From NCBI RefSeq assembly GCF_008728855.1, contig NZ_CP042906.1, positions 992,001 through 1,056,000 of the forward strand: a DNA stretch of 64,000 bases, given 5' to 3'. The notes under the pieces are model-generated. The model was given only the letters and a program-made list of their open reading frames with translations. It had not been told where the DNA came from and made no database searches. The stretch is from Hypericibacter terrae. Its GTDB lineage: Bacteria; Pseudomonadota; Alphaproteobacteria; Dongiales; Dongiaceae. Positions 1 to 10,105 of this stretch are shown in pieces. The position numbers and the translations under genes are program-made. Each line of letters begins with the position of its first letter. Position 1 is the stretch's first letter.

Positions 1-80
1 CGCACGCCGGCGGCCACGGCCTCGGCCATCGCCTCGATATGGCCGTAGGCGCTGTAATAGAGCACCAGAACTTTCGTCAT
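1..80 (-). CDS. wrbA: NAD(P)H:quinone oxidoreductase WrbA, N-terminal part
   Basis: Only the first 26 codons lie in the window; the rest runs off the left edge. The reverse strand reads MTKVLVLYYSAYGHIEAMAE, which is the flavodoxin-like N-terminus typical of WrbA, with the FMN-phosphate loop around S-x-Y-G-H. WrbA enzymes are cytoplasmic FMN proteins that reduce quinones by two electrons. An AAGGAG ribosome site lies about 10 bases before the ATG. The gene is divergent from a LysR-type regulator, a common arrangement in which the regulator controls the reductase. The family call is based on the short N-terminus only. Confidence 0.8.
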   Translation of the reverse strand, partial: MTKVLVLYYSAYGHIEAMAEAVAAGV

Positions 81-388
81 CTTGTGGACTCCTTGAAACG
101 GACGAGGGCTGCCGCAGACCTTCCTGCGAAGCGAGCCTCGGCGGATGAAGAGTGAAACGAGACAGCGGCGGGAAGCTTGTCGGATCCCTTCGTGAGGATT
201 CGTCTCCCGCCCGAAACGGCCCTTCGGGCCTGGGCAGACGCGCCAGCCCTCTCGTTCGGGAGCAGACCCTGGTCCACCACCGTCCAGAGGCCGAAGCTTA
301 GGCCTCGCCTGATTCGTGACGAATAGGGCGATTTGTGAAAGGATATTTTCTAATTTGTGAACAATGATCCCGAAACGGAGTGACGACC
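81..388. other. wrbA / LysR intergenic region
   Basis: This 308-base divergent gap holds no convincing gene. The wrbA-proximal part contains the perfect hairpin GGCCC-TTC-GGGCC at 218-230, enclosed by weaker CGTCT/AGACG arms at 201-240, so the wrbA leader may be structured. The LysR-proximal part is AT-richer and carries the operator-like repeats listed separately. Both promoters must lie here, but no convincing -35/-10 pair was identified. Confidence 0.5.
312..361. promoter_or_regulatory. Operator-like array upstream of the LysR gene
   Basis: The perfect palindrome ATTCGTGACGAAT (312-324) is followed by two exact direct repeats of ATTTGTGAA at 331-339 and 353-361. The repeat starts are 19 and 22 bases apart, about two helical turns, so all three units would face the same side of the DNA. 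This fits a LysR-type array with a recognition site and adjacent activation sites. That the neighbouring LysR protein binds here is inference. Confidence 0.5.
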
Positions 389-1300
389 TTGGACCGCCTG
401 GAAACCCTGCGTGTCTTCCGGAAAGTCGCCGACCGCCAGAGCTTCTCCGCGGCGGCGCGCGAGCTCGGCCTTTCCAACGCCGGGGTCAGCAAACATATCG
501 CCCGGCTCGAGGCCGATCTGGGCGCGCGCCTCATCGACCGCACCACCCGGCGCATGAGCCTGACCGAGGCGGGCCGCGCCTATTTCGATCGCTGCGTGCG
601 GATTCTCGACGATCTGGCCGAGGCCGACCAGGCGGTCGGCCGCCTCACCGCGGCGCCGCGCGGGCTGTTGCGCGTGACGGCCCCGGCCTCGTTCGGCGTG
701 CCCTATCTCTCGCGGCTGCTGCCGGAATTCATGGCGCGCCATCCGGAGCTCTCGGTCGATCTCTCCTTCAACGACCGCTTCGTCGATCTGGTGGAGGAGG
801 GCATCGATCTGGCGGTGCGCATCCGCACCGATCTCCCGGATTCGCAGTTGGTGGTCCGCCGCCTGGCGCCGGTCGAGCGCATCCTCTGCGCGTCACCGTC
901 CTATCTCGCGCGGCGCGGGGAGCCCCGGCATCCGCGCGAGCTCGGCGCGCATGACTGCATCGTCTATACGCTCTCGACCACGCCCGGCGAATGGCGTTTC
1001 CAGGGACCCGACGGCCAGACCGCCGTGCCGATCAACGGGCGGTTTCGCTGCAACAATGGCCAGGCGATGCTGGCGGCGGCCGAGGCCGGGATCGGCATCG
1101 CCAACTCGCCGATCTTCTCGGTCGCGGCCGCTCTGCGCGCCGGTCGCGTCAGGCGGCTCCTGCCCGACTGGCAGCCGCCGCCCCATGCGCTCTATCTCGT
1201 CTATCCGCCCGGGCGCCATCTCTCGCCGAAGGTCAGGGCCTTCGCCGACTTCCTGGCCGAGCGCTTCACGCCGCCGGTCGAATGGGATGCGGTGAGCTAG
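389..1300 (+). CDS. LysR-family transcriptional regulator
   Basis: The 303-residue protein starts MDRLETLRVFRKVADRQSFS and has a LysR helix-turn-helix over residues 1-60 (SFSAAARELGLSNAGVSKHI) and a substrate-binding-like effector domain over about 88-295. I chose the TTG at 389 because GGAG lies 8 bases upstream. A GTG at 380 overlaps that same GGAG and would add three residues. The length is normal for the family. It is divergent from wrbA and so probably controls wrbA and itself. The inducer is unknown, though quinones or electrophiles are plausible for such pairs. Confidence 0.9.
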   Translation: MDRLETLRVFRKVADRQSFSAAARELGLSNAGVSKHIARLEADLGARLIDRTTRRMSLTEAGRAYFDRCVRILDDLAEADQAVGRLTAAPRGLLRVTAPASFGVPYLSRLLPEFMARHPELSVDLSFNDRFVDLVEEGIDLAVRIRTDLPDSQLVVRRLAPVERILCASPSYLARRGEPRHPRELGAHDCIVYTLSTTPGEWRFQGPDGQTAVPINGRFRCNNGQAMLAAAEAGIGIANSPIFSVAAALRAGRVRRLLPDWQPPPHALYLVYPPGRHLSPKVRAFADFLAERFTPPVEWDAVS

Positions 1301-1323
1301 CGGGACGAAGTCAACGCCGCCCC

Positions 1324-1779
1324 CTAGTGCGGGCAAGTGCCTTCGACTTCCCAGGACATGACGAAGGTGTCGCGCAGCGCATGCGCCAGCTTGTAGGCGG
1401 CGCTCTGCGCGGGCGTCAGATTGGTCAGATCCTTGTCGATCGTCCGGGCGAGCTGGATCATCGATTCTTCGACATTGGGACATTCGACCATGCTGAGCTC
1501 GGCCACATAGAGCTCGCGGAACCGCGTCCGGGCCTTGTCGATATCCTCGTCCGTCTCGACCTCGGGATTGGCCAGCACGGCGGCCGCATGGACCGCTTCC
1601 AGATAGAATTTCTGGCGCAGCTCGAGGAACGGCTTGGCCAGCTCCAGCTTGCGGGTTTCGGCTTCCTTGACGCGGGCCTCGGCCTCGCTCTTCTGGGCCG
1701 CGGACAGACTCCAGATGCTGATGACCACGCCCACCACGACGCTGATCACCGTCACCAGCTTCGAGATTGTCTCGAGCAT
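1324..1779 (-). CDS. Small membrane-anchored protein of unknown function
   Basis: The 151-residue protein begins with one hydrophobic segment (residues 5-25, KLVTVISVVVGVVISIW). It is followed by a charged, helical, probably coiled-coil stretch (about 30-60) and an acidic soluble domain ending in EVEGTCPH. The ATG at 1779 has GGGGAG 7 bases upstream; longer readings extend into the neighbouring gene and have no ribosome site. I do not recognise a family. It lies downstream of the MoxR/DUF58/DUF4159 genes on the same strand, 73 bases after them, and may be co-transcribed. Confidence 0.7.
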   Translation of the reverse strand: MLETISKLVTVISVVVGVVISIWSLSAAQKSEAEARVKEAETRKLELAKPFLELRQKFYLEAVHAAAVLANPEVETDEDIDKARTRFRELYVAELSMVECPNVEESMIQLARTIDKDLTNLTPAQSAAYKLAHALRDTFVMSWEVEGTCPH

Positions 1780-1852
1780 TCGCGATCTCCCCACCCCTGC
1801 GTCGTCGGAACGCTCACTATAGAACGAAGGACCGGATCGAGGGAGAAAAGTC

Positions 1853-3937
1853 CTACTGTCCTTCGCGCCGCCAGGCGGCGAGCGTGGTGCCGATGCCCAG
1901 CAGCAACAGCAGCCACACGGGCAGCAGCGGCAGCTCGGTGCCGCCGGTGACGATGAAGTCGCCATTGCGCCGCAGGCCCAGCCAGCCGCTGCCGGCGGCG
2001 GTGCGGTCGGGCGCGACGCCGCGGACCTGCGGGACATTGTCGCCGCCGGCATCGAGCCGGAACACGCCACCACCGGTCAGCTCGCTCACGGGTTTCAGCA
2101 GGTCGGGCGTGGCGCGCAGGTCCGACATCTCCTTCGAATTGAGCGCGCCCATGGCGGCGAAGGCCTGGCGTGTGCCGTCCGTGATGCGATAGAGCCCGTT
2201 CTCCTCGACATTCAGCTGCCCGACCGCGCGGCCGTCGCCCTTGTCGTCGATCGGGACATCGAAGGTCGCGCCCGAGGGCGCGGTGACGGTCACGGATTTC
2301 GGCTGCGCCGAGAGGCTGCGCCGCGTCACGGTCAGATGGCCGTCGATGATGGCGGCCTTGAGATCCTCTTCCTCGAGCTCGGGCTCCTTCATCAGCCAAT
2401 GCGCCACGCGGCGCAGCAGCTCGGCCTGCGGGCCGCCGCCTTCATAGCCGCGCGACCAGAGCCAGATCTCGTCGGAAAGCAGTTGCGCCACGCGGCCTTT
2501 GCCGACACGCGAGAGCACCAGTAAGGGGTCGCCCTGGATGCCGGTCATGACGGCCGCACCCCCCGGCTGGGTCGTGGCCGCGACCTGCCGGAACCAGCGG
2601 CCCCAGGTCGGCGGGTTGCTGTCGCCGCCGGGCAGGCCCGCCGTGACCGGATGGCGCCGGCCGATGTCGCTGATGACGGGCTTGAAGCCCTGCTCGAGAA
2701 CTTCGCCCGTGGGGGCGGCCGGGAAGATGCGGCCGAGCGGCGAATCATAGAGGCTGTAGGCGCCGGCATAGGAGCTGCCGGCGGCATCCAGGAGCGCGCC
2801 GCCATTCTCGACGAAATGCGCGATGTTCTCGAGATAGGCGCGCGGCAGCACGCCGCGGCGCTGATAGCGGTCGAAGATGACGAGATCGAACTCGTCGAGC
2901 TTGACCTCGAACAATTCGCGGATCGGGAAGGCGATCAGCGACAGCTCGTTGATCGGCGTGCCGTCCTGTTTTTCCGGCGGGCGCAGAATGGTGAAATGCA
3001 CCAGATCGACGCCGGGATCGGATTTGAGCAGGTTGCGCCAGGTTCGCTCGCCCGGATGTGGCTCGCCCGAGACCAGCAGGACCCGAAGCCGGTCGCGCAC
3101 GCCGTTGACGGTGATGAAGGCGCTGTTGTTGGCGAGCGTCAGCTCCTGGGGGCCGGCCTCCGCCTTGATCTCGAACAGCGTCTCGCCCGCATGCTGCAGA
3201 TCGAGCGAAAGGTTGGTGTCCTGGCCGGTCGGCACGAAGACGGGCTGGAGCGCCTCGCCGTCGCGGGTGATGTCCACGCGCACGCGGCCTGCGGGCGGCC
3301 CTTGCGGGAGATCGTCGACGCGGATGGTGAACTCGACCTTCTGACCGACGATGCCGTAGCTCGGCAGCTTCGGCACCGTCAGGCGGCGGTCGCCCTCGTT
3401 CTCGCGGCCGGTCAGCAGCAGATGCACGGGCGCGTCGATGCCGAGCGTCTTGGGATCCTCCGGCAGGTCATGGATCTCGCCGTCCGACAGCAGCACGACG
3501 CCGGCAAGCCGCGAGGGCGGCAGGTCGGCGACCGCATCCTTGACCGCCGTCATCAGTTCGGTGCCGTTGTCGGCCTCGCTGCGGGCGGGCTTGACCCGCA
3601 CCACGCGCAGCTCGAGGCCGGGGATCGCGCGCAGCCGCTTCTCGATCTCCGGTGCGGCCGCCGCGATCTGCTCGGGCCGCGGCGCGATCTGCTCGCTCGA
3701 GGATTCGTCGATCGCCAGCACCGCGACATCGTCGATCATGCGGCGCTCTTCCTTGACCGCCGAGGGATTGACCAGGGCGCCCAGCAGCACCAGCAGCGCC
3801 AGGACGCGCCAGGAGGTCCCGCGCGCACGCCGCCACAGGCAGAGCGCGATCAGCAGCGCGGCCACGACCGCGGCGCCCGCGATCAGCCACCAGGGCAGCA
3901 GCGGCGCAAAGGCGATGCTCCAATGGCCGGCGGTCAT
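1853..3937 (-). CDS. vWA/GATase-like membrane protein of the MoxR-DUF58-DUF4159 unit
   Basis: The 694-residue protein has two N-terminal membrane segments (about 15-35 and 42-58) and one near the C-terminus (about 665-685). The part in between resembles a von Willebrand A domain with an intact DxSxS-type motif (DESSS near residue 76) and the LLSDGE strand. It is followed from about residue 290 by a glutamine-amidotransferase-like fold (VIFDRYQRRG, FVENGGALLD). No catalytic Cys triad is evident. It is the last large gene of a moxR-DUF58-DUF4159 cluster, where vWA-like membrane proteins usually work with MoxR chaperone ATPases in envelope assembly or metal insertion. The substrate is unknown. 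Confidence 0.8.
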   Translation of the reverse strand: MTAGHWSIAFAPLLPWWLIAGAAVVAALLIALCLWRRARGTSWRVLALLVLLGALVNPSAVKEERRMIDDVAVLAIDESSSEQIAPRPEQIAAAAPEIEKRLRAIPGLELRVVRVKPARSEADNGTELMTAVKDAVADLPPSRLAGVVLLSDGEIHDLPEDPKTLGIDAPVHLLLTGRENEGDRRLTVPKLPSYGIVGQKVEFTIRVDDLPQGPPAGRVRVDITRDGEALQPVFVPTGQDTNLSLDLQHAGETLFEIKAEAGPQELTLANNSAFITVNGVRDRLRVLLVSGEPHPGERTWRNLLKSDPGVDLVHFTILRPPEKQDGTPINELSLIAFPIRELFEVKLDEFDLVIFDRYQRRGVLPRAYLENIAHFVENGGALLDAAGSSYAGAYSLYDSPLGRIFPAAPTGEVLEQGFKPVISDIGRRHPVTAGLPGGDSNPPTWGRWFRQVAATTQPGGAAVMTGIQGDPLLVLSRVGKGRVAQLLSDEIWLWSRGYEGGGPQAELLRRVAHWLMKEPELEEEDLKAAIIDGHLTVTRRSLSAQPKSVTVTAPSGATFDVPIDDKGDGRAVGQLNVEENGLYRITDGTRQAFAAMGALNSKEMSDLRATPDLLKPVSELTGGGVFRLDAGGDNVPQVRGVAPDRTAAGSGWLGLRRNGDFIVTGGTELPLLPVWLLLLLGIGTTLAAWRREGQ

Positions 3938-3975
3938 GGAGCGGGCCCTTTATCAACAGCCGCATCGCGCGGTGT

Positions 3976-4141
3976 CCCCCCTCCCCCTACCCCCTCCCGC
4001 AAGGGGAGGGGGCGAGGAGAAAACCACGGCTCGCCTTTCATGGAGAAAGTGCCGCTGCTGATAAAAGAGAGGGGGCGTGAACAAAACCACGGCCCCTCCC
4101 CTTGCGGGAGGGGCGGCGAGCGCAGCGAGCGGGGAGGGGAG
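3976..4141. repeat. Inverted pair of C-rich palindromic repeats
   Basis: The arm at 3976-4014 carries CTCCCGCAAGGGGAG. A reverse-complement arm follows at 4091-4141 (CTCCCCTTGCGGGAG) with a variant outer end. The arms are about 75 bases apart between two genes of the same operon. The same repeat recurs at 17370, 21484, 29951 and 43098. Each core can also fold on itself. Confidence 0.85.
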
Positions 4142-4163
4142 CCGCAGACGTGGTGCCCGATCC

Positions 4164-6869
4164 TCATTGCCCCAGCCTCTCGAGGATCGCCGGCACATGG
4201 ACCTGGTCCGACTTGTAATTGCCGGTCAGCGCATACATCACGATGTTGACGCCGAAGCGGTAGGCCATCTCGCGCTGGCGCTGGCCGCCGGGGACGGTGG
4301 CGTAGAGCGGCTGGCCGGATTCGTCGACGGCCCAGGCGGCGGCCCAGTCGTTGCTGCCGACCACGACCGAGGAGACGCCGTCATTGGAGCGGCCCTGGCC
4401 TTCCTCGACCCAGAGCGTGCCGCTGGCCCAGCGTCCCGGGAACTGCTGCAGCAGGTAGAAGGCCTTGGTCAGCACATGGTCCTGCGGCACCTGGATCAGC
4501 CGCGTGATGTCGATGCCGCGCGCGACGCGGTTGAAATTGGCGAAGCCGCTGGCGCCGCCGTCGCGCGTGTCGAACAGGATCAGCCCGCCATTCTTGAGAT
4601 AGTCGTTGACCCGGCGCAGCGCCGTGTCCGACATCGCGACCTCGCCGTTGGATATCGGCCAGTAGATCAGCGGGAAGAAGGCGAGCTCGTCCCGCGCGGG
4701 ATTGATCGCCACCGGCTCGCCGACATCGATCGCGGTGCGCTGGCGCAGGACCAGCGAGAGGCCGAGCAGCCCCGCCTTGCTGGCGCGGTCGATCTCGTCG
4801 TCGCCGCTGCTGACATAGGCGAGACGGGTCTGCTGCGTGTCGCCCAGCGCATTGTCGTCATTGTCCTTGGCCTGCGCCGGGGTCGCGGCGAGACCGCCGG
4901 CAAGCGCGAGCAGCAGGAGGGCGCCGGCCACGGCGGCGCGGCCGGGCAGGAGCCCGCGCAGCGCGAGCGAGATTACCAGATCGATCAGGAACAGCGCGAG
5001 CGCGGCCGCCAGCAGCCAGGGCTTGAAGTCGAAGGTGGCGCCGACGCTGGTGCTTTCCACGGTCACACCCTCCGGCCAGGCCTGGATCGCCTGCCAGCCG
5101 ATCAGGCCGGTGCCGAGATTGAGCGCGCGCTGCGTCGCCTCGCTGCCATAGAAGCCCGGCGGATGATCGGGACCGATCAGGCCCTTGTCGAAGACCTCGG
5201 GACCGGCGGCGGTCGCGAGCGGTGCGGGCGCGCCGAGCCGGCCGAAGCCGTCGAGCGTGCGGTAGGGCGGGAGCGTGCCGTTCGCCTCGCTGCCGGCGAC
5301 GCCTTCGCTCAGGGCCAGGATCTTCTGCAGCATCTGCACGAAGAGCCCCGACAAGGCGAGGTTGGACCAGTCGGCATTGGCACTGGTATGGACCAGCACG
5401 AGCCAGCCGCGACCCGAGCGCGCGGCGGTGACGAGCGGCGTGCCGTCGGTGAGCCGCGCCCAGGTCTTGTCGCCGAGCGAGAGCTCCGGCTCCGCCAGCA
5501 CCTGGCGGAAGACGCGCACATCGTCAGGGACCGTAAGGCCGGCGAAGGGCGAGGTCGGCGCGAAGGGCGCGATCTGCGCCGGCTGTTCCCAGGTGAGGGC
5601 GCCGCCCAGCGTGCGCCCGCCGCTGCGCAGGCGCACCGGAAGGAGCGTGTCGTCGGTGTTCTCCGCCAGTCGCGGGCCGGCGAAGCGTAGCAGCAGCCCG
5701 CCATTCTCGACCCAATGCTGCAGCGCGTCGGTCTCCTCGGCGGTGAGCCTGCCGATATCGACCATCGCCAGCATCGAGAGCCCGCCCTGGATCAGGCTGG
5801 GGATCGTGCCCTCGCGCAGGTCCGTGCCAGGCCCGAGCGCGCGGCGCAAGTAATAGAGCTCGCTCAGCAGCGTCTCCTCGCGCCCCGTATCGGCGCCGGC
5901 GACGAGACCCACGGGGCGGCGGCGCCATTGCGCGTCGACCAGGAAGGTCGAGCCGGCGGAGGCCTCGTTGGCGACCGAGATCGTGGCGATGCGGTTGCGC
6001 AGCTCGACCGGCAGCTTGATCTGAGGATTGGCCTCGGTCGCGCCGGCCTCGAAGGTCGCGGGCTGGCGCGCGACCAGCTGGCCCTGGCGGTCGCTCGCCA
6101 TCAGCTCGACGGTTCGCGCCGGCCCCGCCGCGGGGCGCAGCAGATGCAGCGTCATCGCCTCGCTGTTGTTCTCGGGCGGACGCTGCAGCAAGGCGCGCGC
6201 GCTGTCAGGCGCCGCAATGACTGTCAGCGAACCGAACTTCGCCAGCCTTTCGCCGAGCTGCTTGTCGGCGCCATCGGGATCGGCGATGCCGTCGCTGGCC
6301 CAGAACACGCTGGCCTCGGCGAAGGGCGCCTTGTCGAGCGCGGCCAGGGTCGCCTTGCGATCCGTCGGCCAGGGCTGCGGCTCGACCCGGCCCAGCGCCT
6401 GGCGCGCCTCGGCCGCGGGCATCGGGCCCTGGATCTGCGGCTTCGCGCCGTCCGCACCCGGCGCCGTCGCGATCAGCGCCGCCATGCGGCCCTCGCGCTC
6501 GGCCTGGCGCAGGCGATCGGCCAGCGTCGCCTCCTGCTCGTTCCAATGGGCGGCCGCGGCCCAGCCATTATCGACCACCAGCAGCAGCGGCCCGTCGCCC
6601 GCGAGCGCCTTGCGCGCATCCTCAAGCGGATGGGCGAGGGCGACGATGATGAGGGCCGCGATCACGAGGCGCAGCAGCAGCAGCCACCAGGGCGTGCGAT
6701 AGGGCGTTTCCTCCGGCGGGCGCAGTCCGAACAGCAGGCGGATCGCCGGAAAGATCTGCCGCTTGGGGGCCGGCGGCATCAGCCGCAGCAGCCACCACAG
6801 GACTGGCAAGGCCAGCAGCGCCACCAGCACCCAGGGGGCCGCGAAGCTGAGATCGGCCAGCCCCATCAT
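4164..6869 (-). CDS. BatA-type N-terminus / DUF4159 membrane protein
   Basis: The 901-residue protein starts with the BatA-like N-terminal membrane segment (LSFAAPWVLVALLALPVLWW). It has a second membrane segment near 60-80, a large periplasmic part, further hydrophobic segments near 610-660, and a C-terminal DUF4159 domain from about residue 690 (LAYVSSGDDEIDRA, FFPLIYWPI). The vWA-like region near residue 100 reads DNGWA where a MIDAS motif would be DxSxS, so metal binding looks lost there. Its start overlaps the end of the DUF58 gene (ATGATGA). Such genes co-occur with moxR and DUF58 in alphaproteobacteria; the cargo of the complex is not known. Confidence 0.9.
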   Translation of the reverse strand: MMGLADLSFAAPWVLVALLALPVLWWLLRLMPPAPKRQIFPAIRLLFGLRPPEETPYRTPWWLLLLRLVIAALIIVALAHPLEDARKALAGDGPLLLVVDNGWAAAAHWNEQEATLADRLRQAEREGRMAALIATAPGADGAKPQIQGPMPAAEARQALGRVEPQPWPTDRKATLAALDKAPFAEASVFWASDGIADPDGADKQLGERLAKFGSLTVIAAPDSARALLQRPPENNSEAMTLHLLRPAAGPARTVELMASDRQGQLVARQPATFEAGATEANPQIKLPVELRNRIATISVANEASAGSTFLVDAQWRRRPVGLVAGADTGREETLLSELYYLRRALGPGTDLREGTIPSLIQGGLSMLAMVDIGRLTAEETDALQHWVENGGLLLRFAGPRLAENTDDTLLPVRLRSGGRTLGGALTWEQPAQIAPFAPTSPFAGLTVPDDVRVFRQVLAEPELSLGDKTWARLTDGTPLVTAARSGRGWLVLVHTSANADWSNLALSGLFVQMLQKILALSEGVAGSEANGTLPPYRTLDGFGRLGAPAPLATAAGPEVFDKGLIGPDHPPGFYGSEATQRALNLGTGLIGWQAIQAWPEGVTVESTSVGATFDFKPWLLAAALALFLIDLVISLALRGLLPGRAAVAGALLLLALAGGLAATPAQAKDNDDNALGDTQQTRLAYVSSGDDEIDRASKAGLLGLSLVLRQRTAIDVGEPVAINPARDELAFFPLIYWPISNGEVAMSDTALRRVNDYLKNGGLILFDTRDGGASGFANFNRVARGIDITRLIQVPQDHVLTKAFYLLQQFPGRWASGTLWVEEGQGRSNDGVSSVVVGSNDWAAAWAVDESGQPLYATVPGGQRQREMAYRFGVNIVMYALTGNYKSDQVHVPAILERLGQ

Positions 6870-7783
6870 CGGATCCTGACCTCGGACCGCTCGCCGAGCC
6901 GGCGATAGAGCGCCAGCAAGGCGGATTCGGGCGAACGGTCGGTGGTGGTGAGCGCGTAGCTCCAGCCCAGCGTGCGGGCCAAGGCCGCCATGCCGTCGAG
7001 CTGCGCCTGCAGCCGTTCGGCATAGGCCTGGCGGATCGCCTCGACCCGGCCGATCAGCGCATCGCCCTCCCGCTCGGTGCCCTCGAAGCGGATGCGGCCG
7101 GTGAACGGCAGCGACTGCTCGGCGGGATCGAGCAACTGGAGGATATGGCCATGCGGCTGATATTCGGCGAGCCGCTTGAAGCGCGTTTCAAGCGTCGCCA
7201 GCGGCGAGAGGAAATCGCCGACCAGCACCAGCTCGGCATGGCGCGGCAGCCGCAGATCGGGCGGCAGGCTCTGGTCCTCGGGATGATGCTGCAGCAGCAG
7301 CGCCAGCCGCTCGAGGCCGCGATGGCCGGTGAAAGGCGGCGCGCCTTCGCCCAGGAGGGCGACGCGCTCGCCGGCATCGAGCAGGAGTGCCGCGAGCGCG
7401 AGCGTCACCAGGTCGGCGCGCTCGATCTTCTCCGGCAGATTGCGGCCCGAGCGCCAGCGCATCGAGGCCGAGGCGTCGCGCCACAGATAGATCGTCTGCG
7501 CCGCGGCCCATTCGCTCTCGCGCACGAACACCGGATCAGCCTTGGCCGACTGGCGCCAGTCGATGCGGCCCACCGGATCGCCCGGCTGATAGCGGCGGAA
7601 CTGCCAGAAGGTGTCGCCGGGGCCGACGCGGCGGCGGCCATGCACGCCCTGCTCGACGGTGGCGGCGATGCGTTCGGCCTGCACCAGAAGCGGCGGCAGG
7701 GCGGCCGCCATGGACTGGGCGCGCTCGCGCAAACCCGCTTCGTTCGAAGTCGGCCTGCCGCGAATTTTGGCGCCGAACGCCAT
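6866..7783 (-). CDS. DUF58 domain-containing protein
   Basis: The 305-residue soluble protein carries the DUF58 signature around residues 55-85 (PGDPVGRIDWRQSAKADPVF), the hallmark of this vWA-related family. It then has a vWA-like fold with GDFLSP in the position of a metal-site strand. DUF58 proteins are encoded next to MoxR AAA+ ATPases and are thought to present substrates to them or to recruit them to membrane vWA partners. The gene lies 38 bases downstream of moxR and overlaps the DUF4159 gene by 4 bases, so translational coupling is likely. Confidence 0.93.
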   Translation of the reverse strand: MAFGAKIRGRPTSNEAGLRERAQSMAAALPPLLVQAERIAATVEQGVHGRRRVGPGDTFWQFRRYQPGDPVGRIDWRQSAKADPVFVRESEWAAAQTIYLWRDASASMRWRSGRNLPEKIERADLVTLALAALLLDAGERVALLGEGAPPFTGHRGLERLALLLQHHPEDQSLPPDLRLPRHAELVLVGDFLSPLATLETRFKRLAEYQPHGHILQLLDPAEQSLPFTGRIRFEGTEREGDALIGRVEAIRQAYAERLQAQLDGMAALARTLGWSYALTTTDRSPESALLALYRRLGERSEVRIR

Positions 7784-7821
7784 GCCTGCTCCCTCTGCCG
7801 CCGCGCTCGCTTGCGTTCGCC

Positions 7822-8826
<1,005 letters not shown>

Positions 8827-8897
8827 CGTCGGCTGCTCCTTGAATGGTTCGGGGGCATGGATCGGACGGGCGTCGATCGAACAGGCCAAGCCATCCT

Positions 8898-9458
8898 ATG
8901 ACTGCAGGCAAGCTGTCGGAAGGCACTCTTTCGTTACCTTCTTCGTCGCCCGGCCCGGGAAGGGAGCCGCAGCAATGCGGCGAATTTGCGATTCGGATCG
9001 GGCGGGACGGCACCTGGTATTATCTGAACTCCCCGATCGGCCGGAAACCGCTGGTCAAGCTGTTCTCCACCGTGCTGCGCCGCGAGCCGGACGGGGATTA
9101 CTGGCTCGTCACGCCCTATGAGCGGGGGCGGATCGAGGTCGAGGATGTGCCCTTCGTCGCGGTCGAGGTCACGGCCGAGGGCGCCGGACCCGCCCAGCGC
9201 CTGCGTTTCCGGACCAATCTCGACGACGAGGTGGTGGCCGACAAGGACCACCCGATCCGCGTGCTGCAACAGCCTGGGACCGGCGAGCCCACTCCCTATA
9301 TCATGGTACGGGACGGGCTCGAGGCAAGACTGACTCGGCCGGTCTTCTATGAGCTGGTGGAACTGGGCGAGAGCCGTCATGAGGACGGCGAAGAGCAGCT
9401 GGGCGTATGGAGCAGCGGACAATTCTTTCTTCTGGGACGGACCGACGCGGAAGCCTGA
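8898..9458 (+). CDS. DUF1285 domain-containing protein
   Basis: The 186-residue protein reads RIGRDGTWYYLNSPIGRKPL near residue 33 and IEVEDVPFVAVEV near residue 75, both characteristic of DUF1285. The family has a beta-rich fold and no established function. The ATG at 8898 lies 71 bases from the divergent moxR start, so the gap contains both promoters. It overlaps the downstream NUDIX gene by 52 bases in another frame, which suggests coupled expression. DUF1285-NUDIX-cca is a conserved order in related alphaproteobacteria as I recall it. Confidence 0.85.
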   Translation: MTAGKLSEGTLSLPSSSPGPGREPQQCGEFAIRIGRDGTWYYLNSPIGRKPLVKLFSTVLRREPDGDYWLVTPYERGRIEVEDVPFVAVEVTAEGAGPAQRLRFRTNLDDEVVADKDHPIRVLQQPGTGEPTPYIMVRDGLEARLTRPVFYELVELGESRHEDGEEQLGVWSSGQFFLLGRTDAEA

Positions 9459-10105
9459 GCCCCGCCGCCATTCGCGATGCCTTGACGGCGAAGCCGCCCG
9501 GCGTGCGCCGCGCGCCGCGCGGGCCCGTGGCGCTGGAGCTGCCGGACGAGACGCGCGGCGACCACGATCTCAACCCCGACATGATGCCGAAGCTGCCGCT
9601 GACGGCGGCGGCCGTGCTGGTGCCGCTGGTGCTGCGGATGGAAGGGCTCACCATTCTCCTGACCCAGCGCACCGAGCATCTGGCCGAACATGCGGGCCAG
9701 GTCGCCTTTCCGGGCGGTCGCGTCGATCCCGAGGATGCCGATGCGATCGCGGCCGCGCTGCGCGAGGCCGAGGAAGAGATCGGGCTGGCACGCCGGCTGG
9801 TCGAGCCGATCGGGCAGCTCGACACTTATGTGACGCGCACCGGTTATGAGGTGACCCCGGTGGTGGGATTGGTGCAGCCGCGTTTCGATCTGGTGCTCAA
9901 TCCGCTCGAGGTCGCCGACGCCTTCGAGTTGCCGCTGGCCTATCTGCTGGACGCAGCCAATCGCCGGATGGAGAGCAGGGTCTATAACGGCGTCGAGCGG
10001 CATTTCTGGACGGTGCCGTGGCAGAACCGCTTCATCTGGGGCGCCACCGCCGGGATGCTGGTCAATCTGGCCGAGATCCTGGCGCCGCGGGCCGGCGCCT
10101 CATGA
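9407..10105 (+). CDS. NUDIX hydrolase, CoA pyrophosphatase type
   Basis: The 232-residue protein has a full Nudix box at about residues 103-125 (GGRVDPEDADAIAAALREAE then EEIGL). It is preceded by the LLTQRTEHLAEHAGQVAFPG segment that marks the UPF0035 / CoA-pyrophosphatase (NudL-like) subgroup. Such enzymes cleave CoA and its derivatives to phosphopantetheine and 3',5'-ADP. The N-terminus overlaps the DUF1285 gene, and a start further inside is possible. The stop codon overlaps the next start as ATGA. Confidence 0.9.
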   Translation: MEQRTILSSGTDRRGSLSPAAIRDALTAKPPGVRRAPRGPVALELPDETRGDHDLNPDMMPKLPLTAAAVLVPLVLRMEGLTILLTQRTEHLAEHAGQVAFPGGRVDPEDADAIAAALREAEEEIGLARRLVEPIGQLDTYVTRTGYEVTPVVGLVQPRFDLVLNPLEVADAFELPLAYLLDAANRRMESRVYNGVERHFWTVPWQNRFIWGATAGMLVNLAEILAPRAGAS

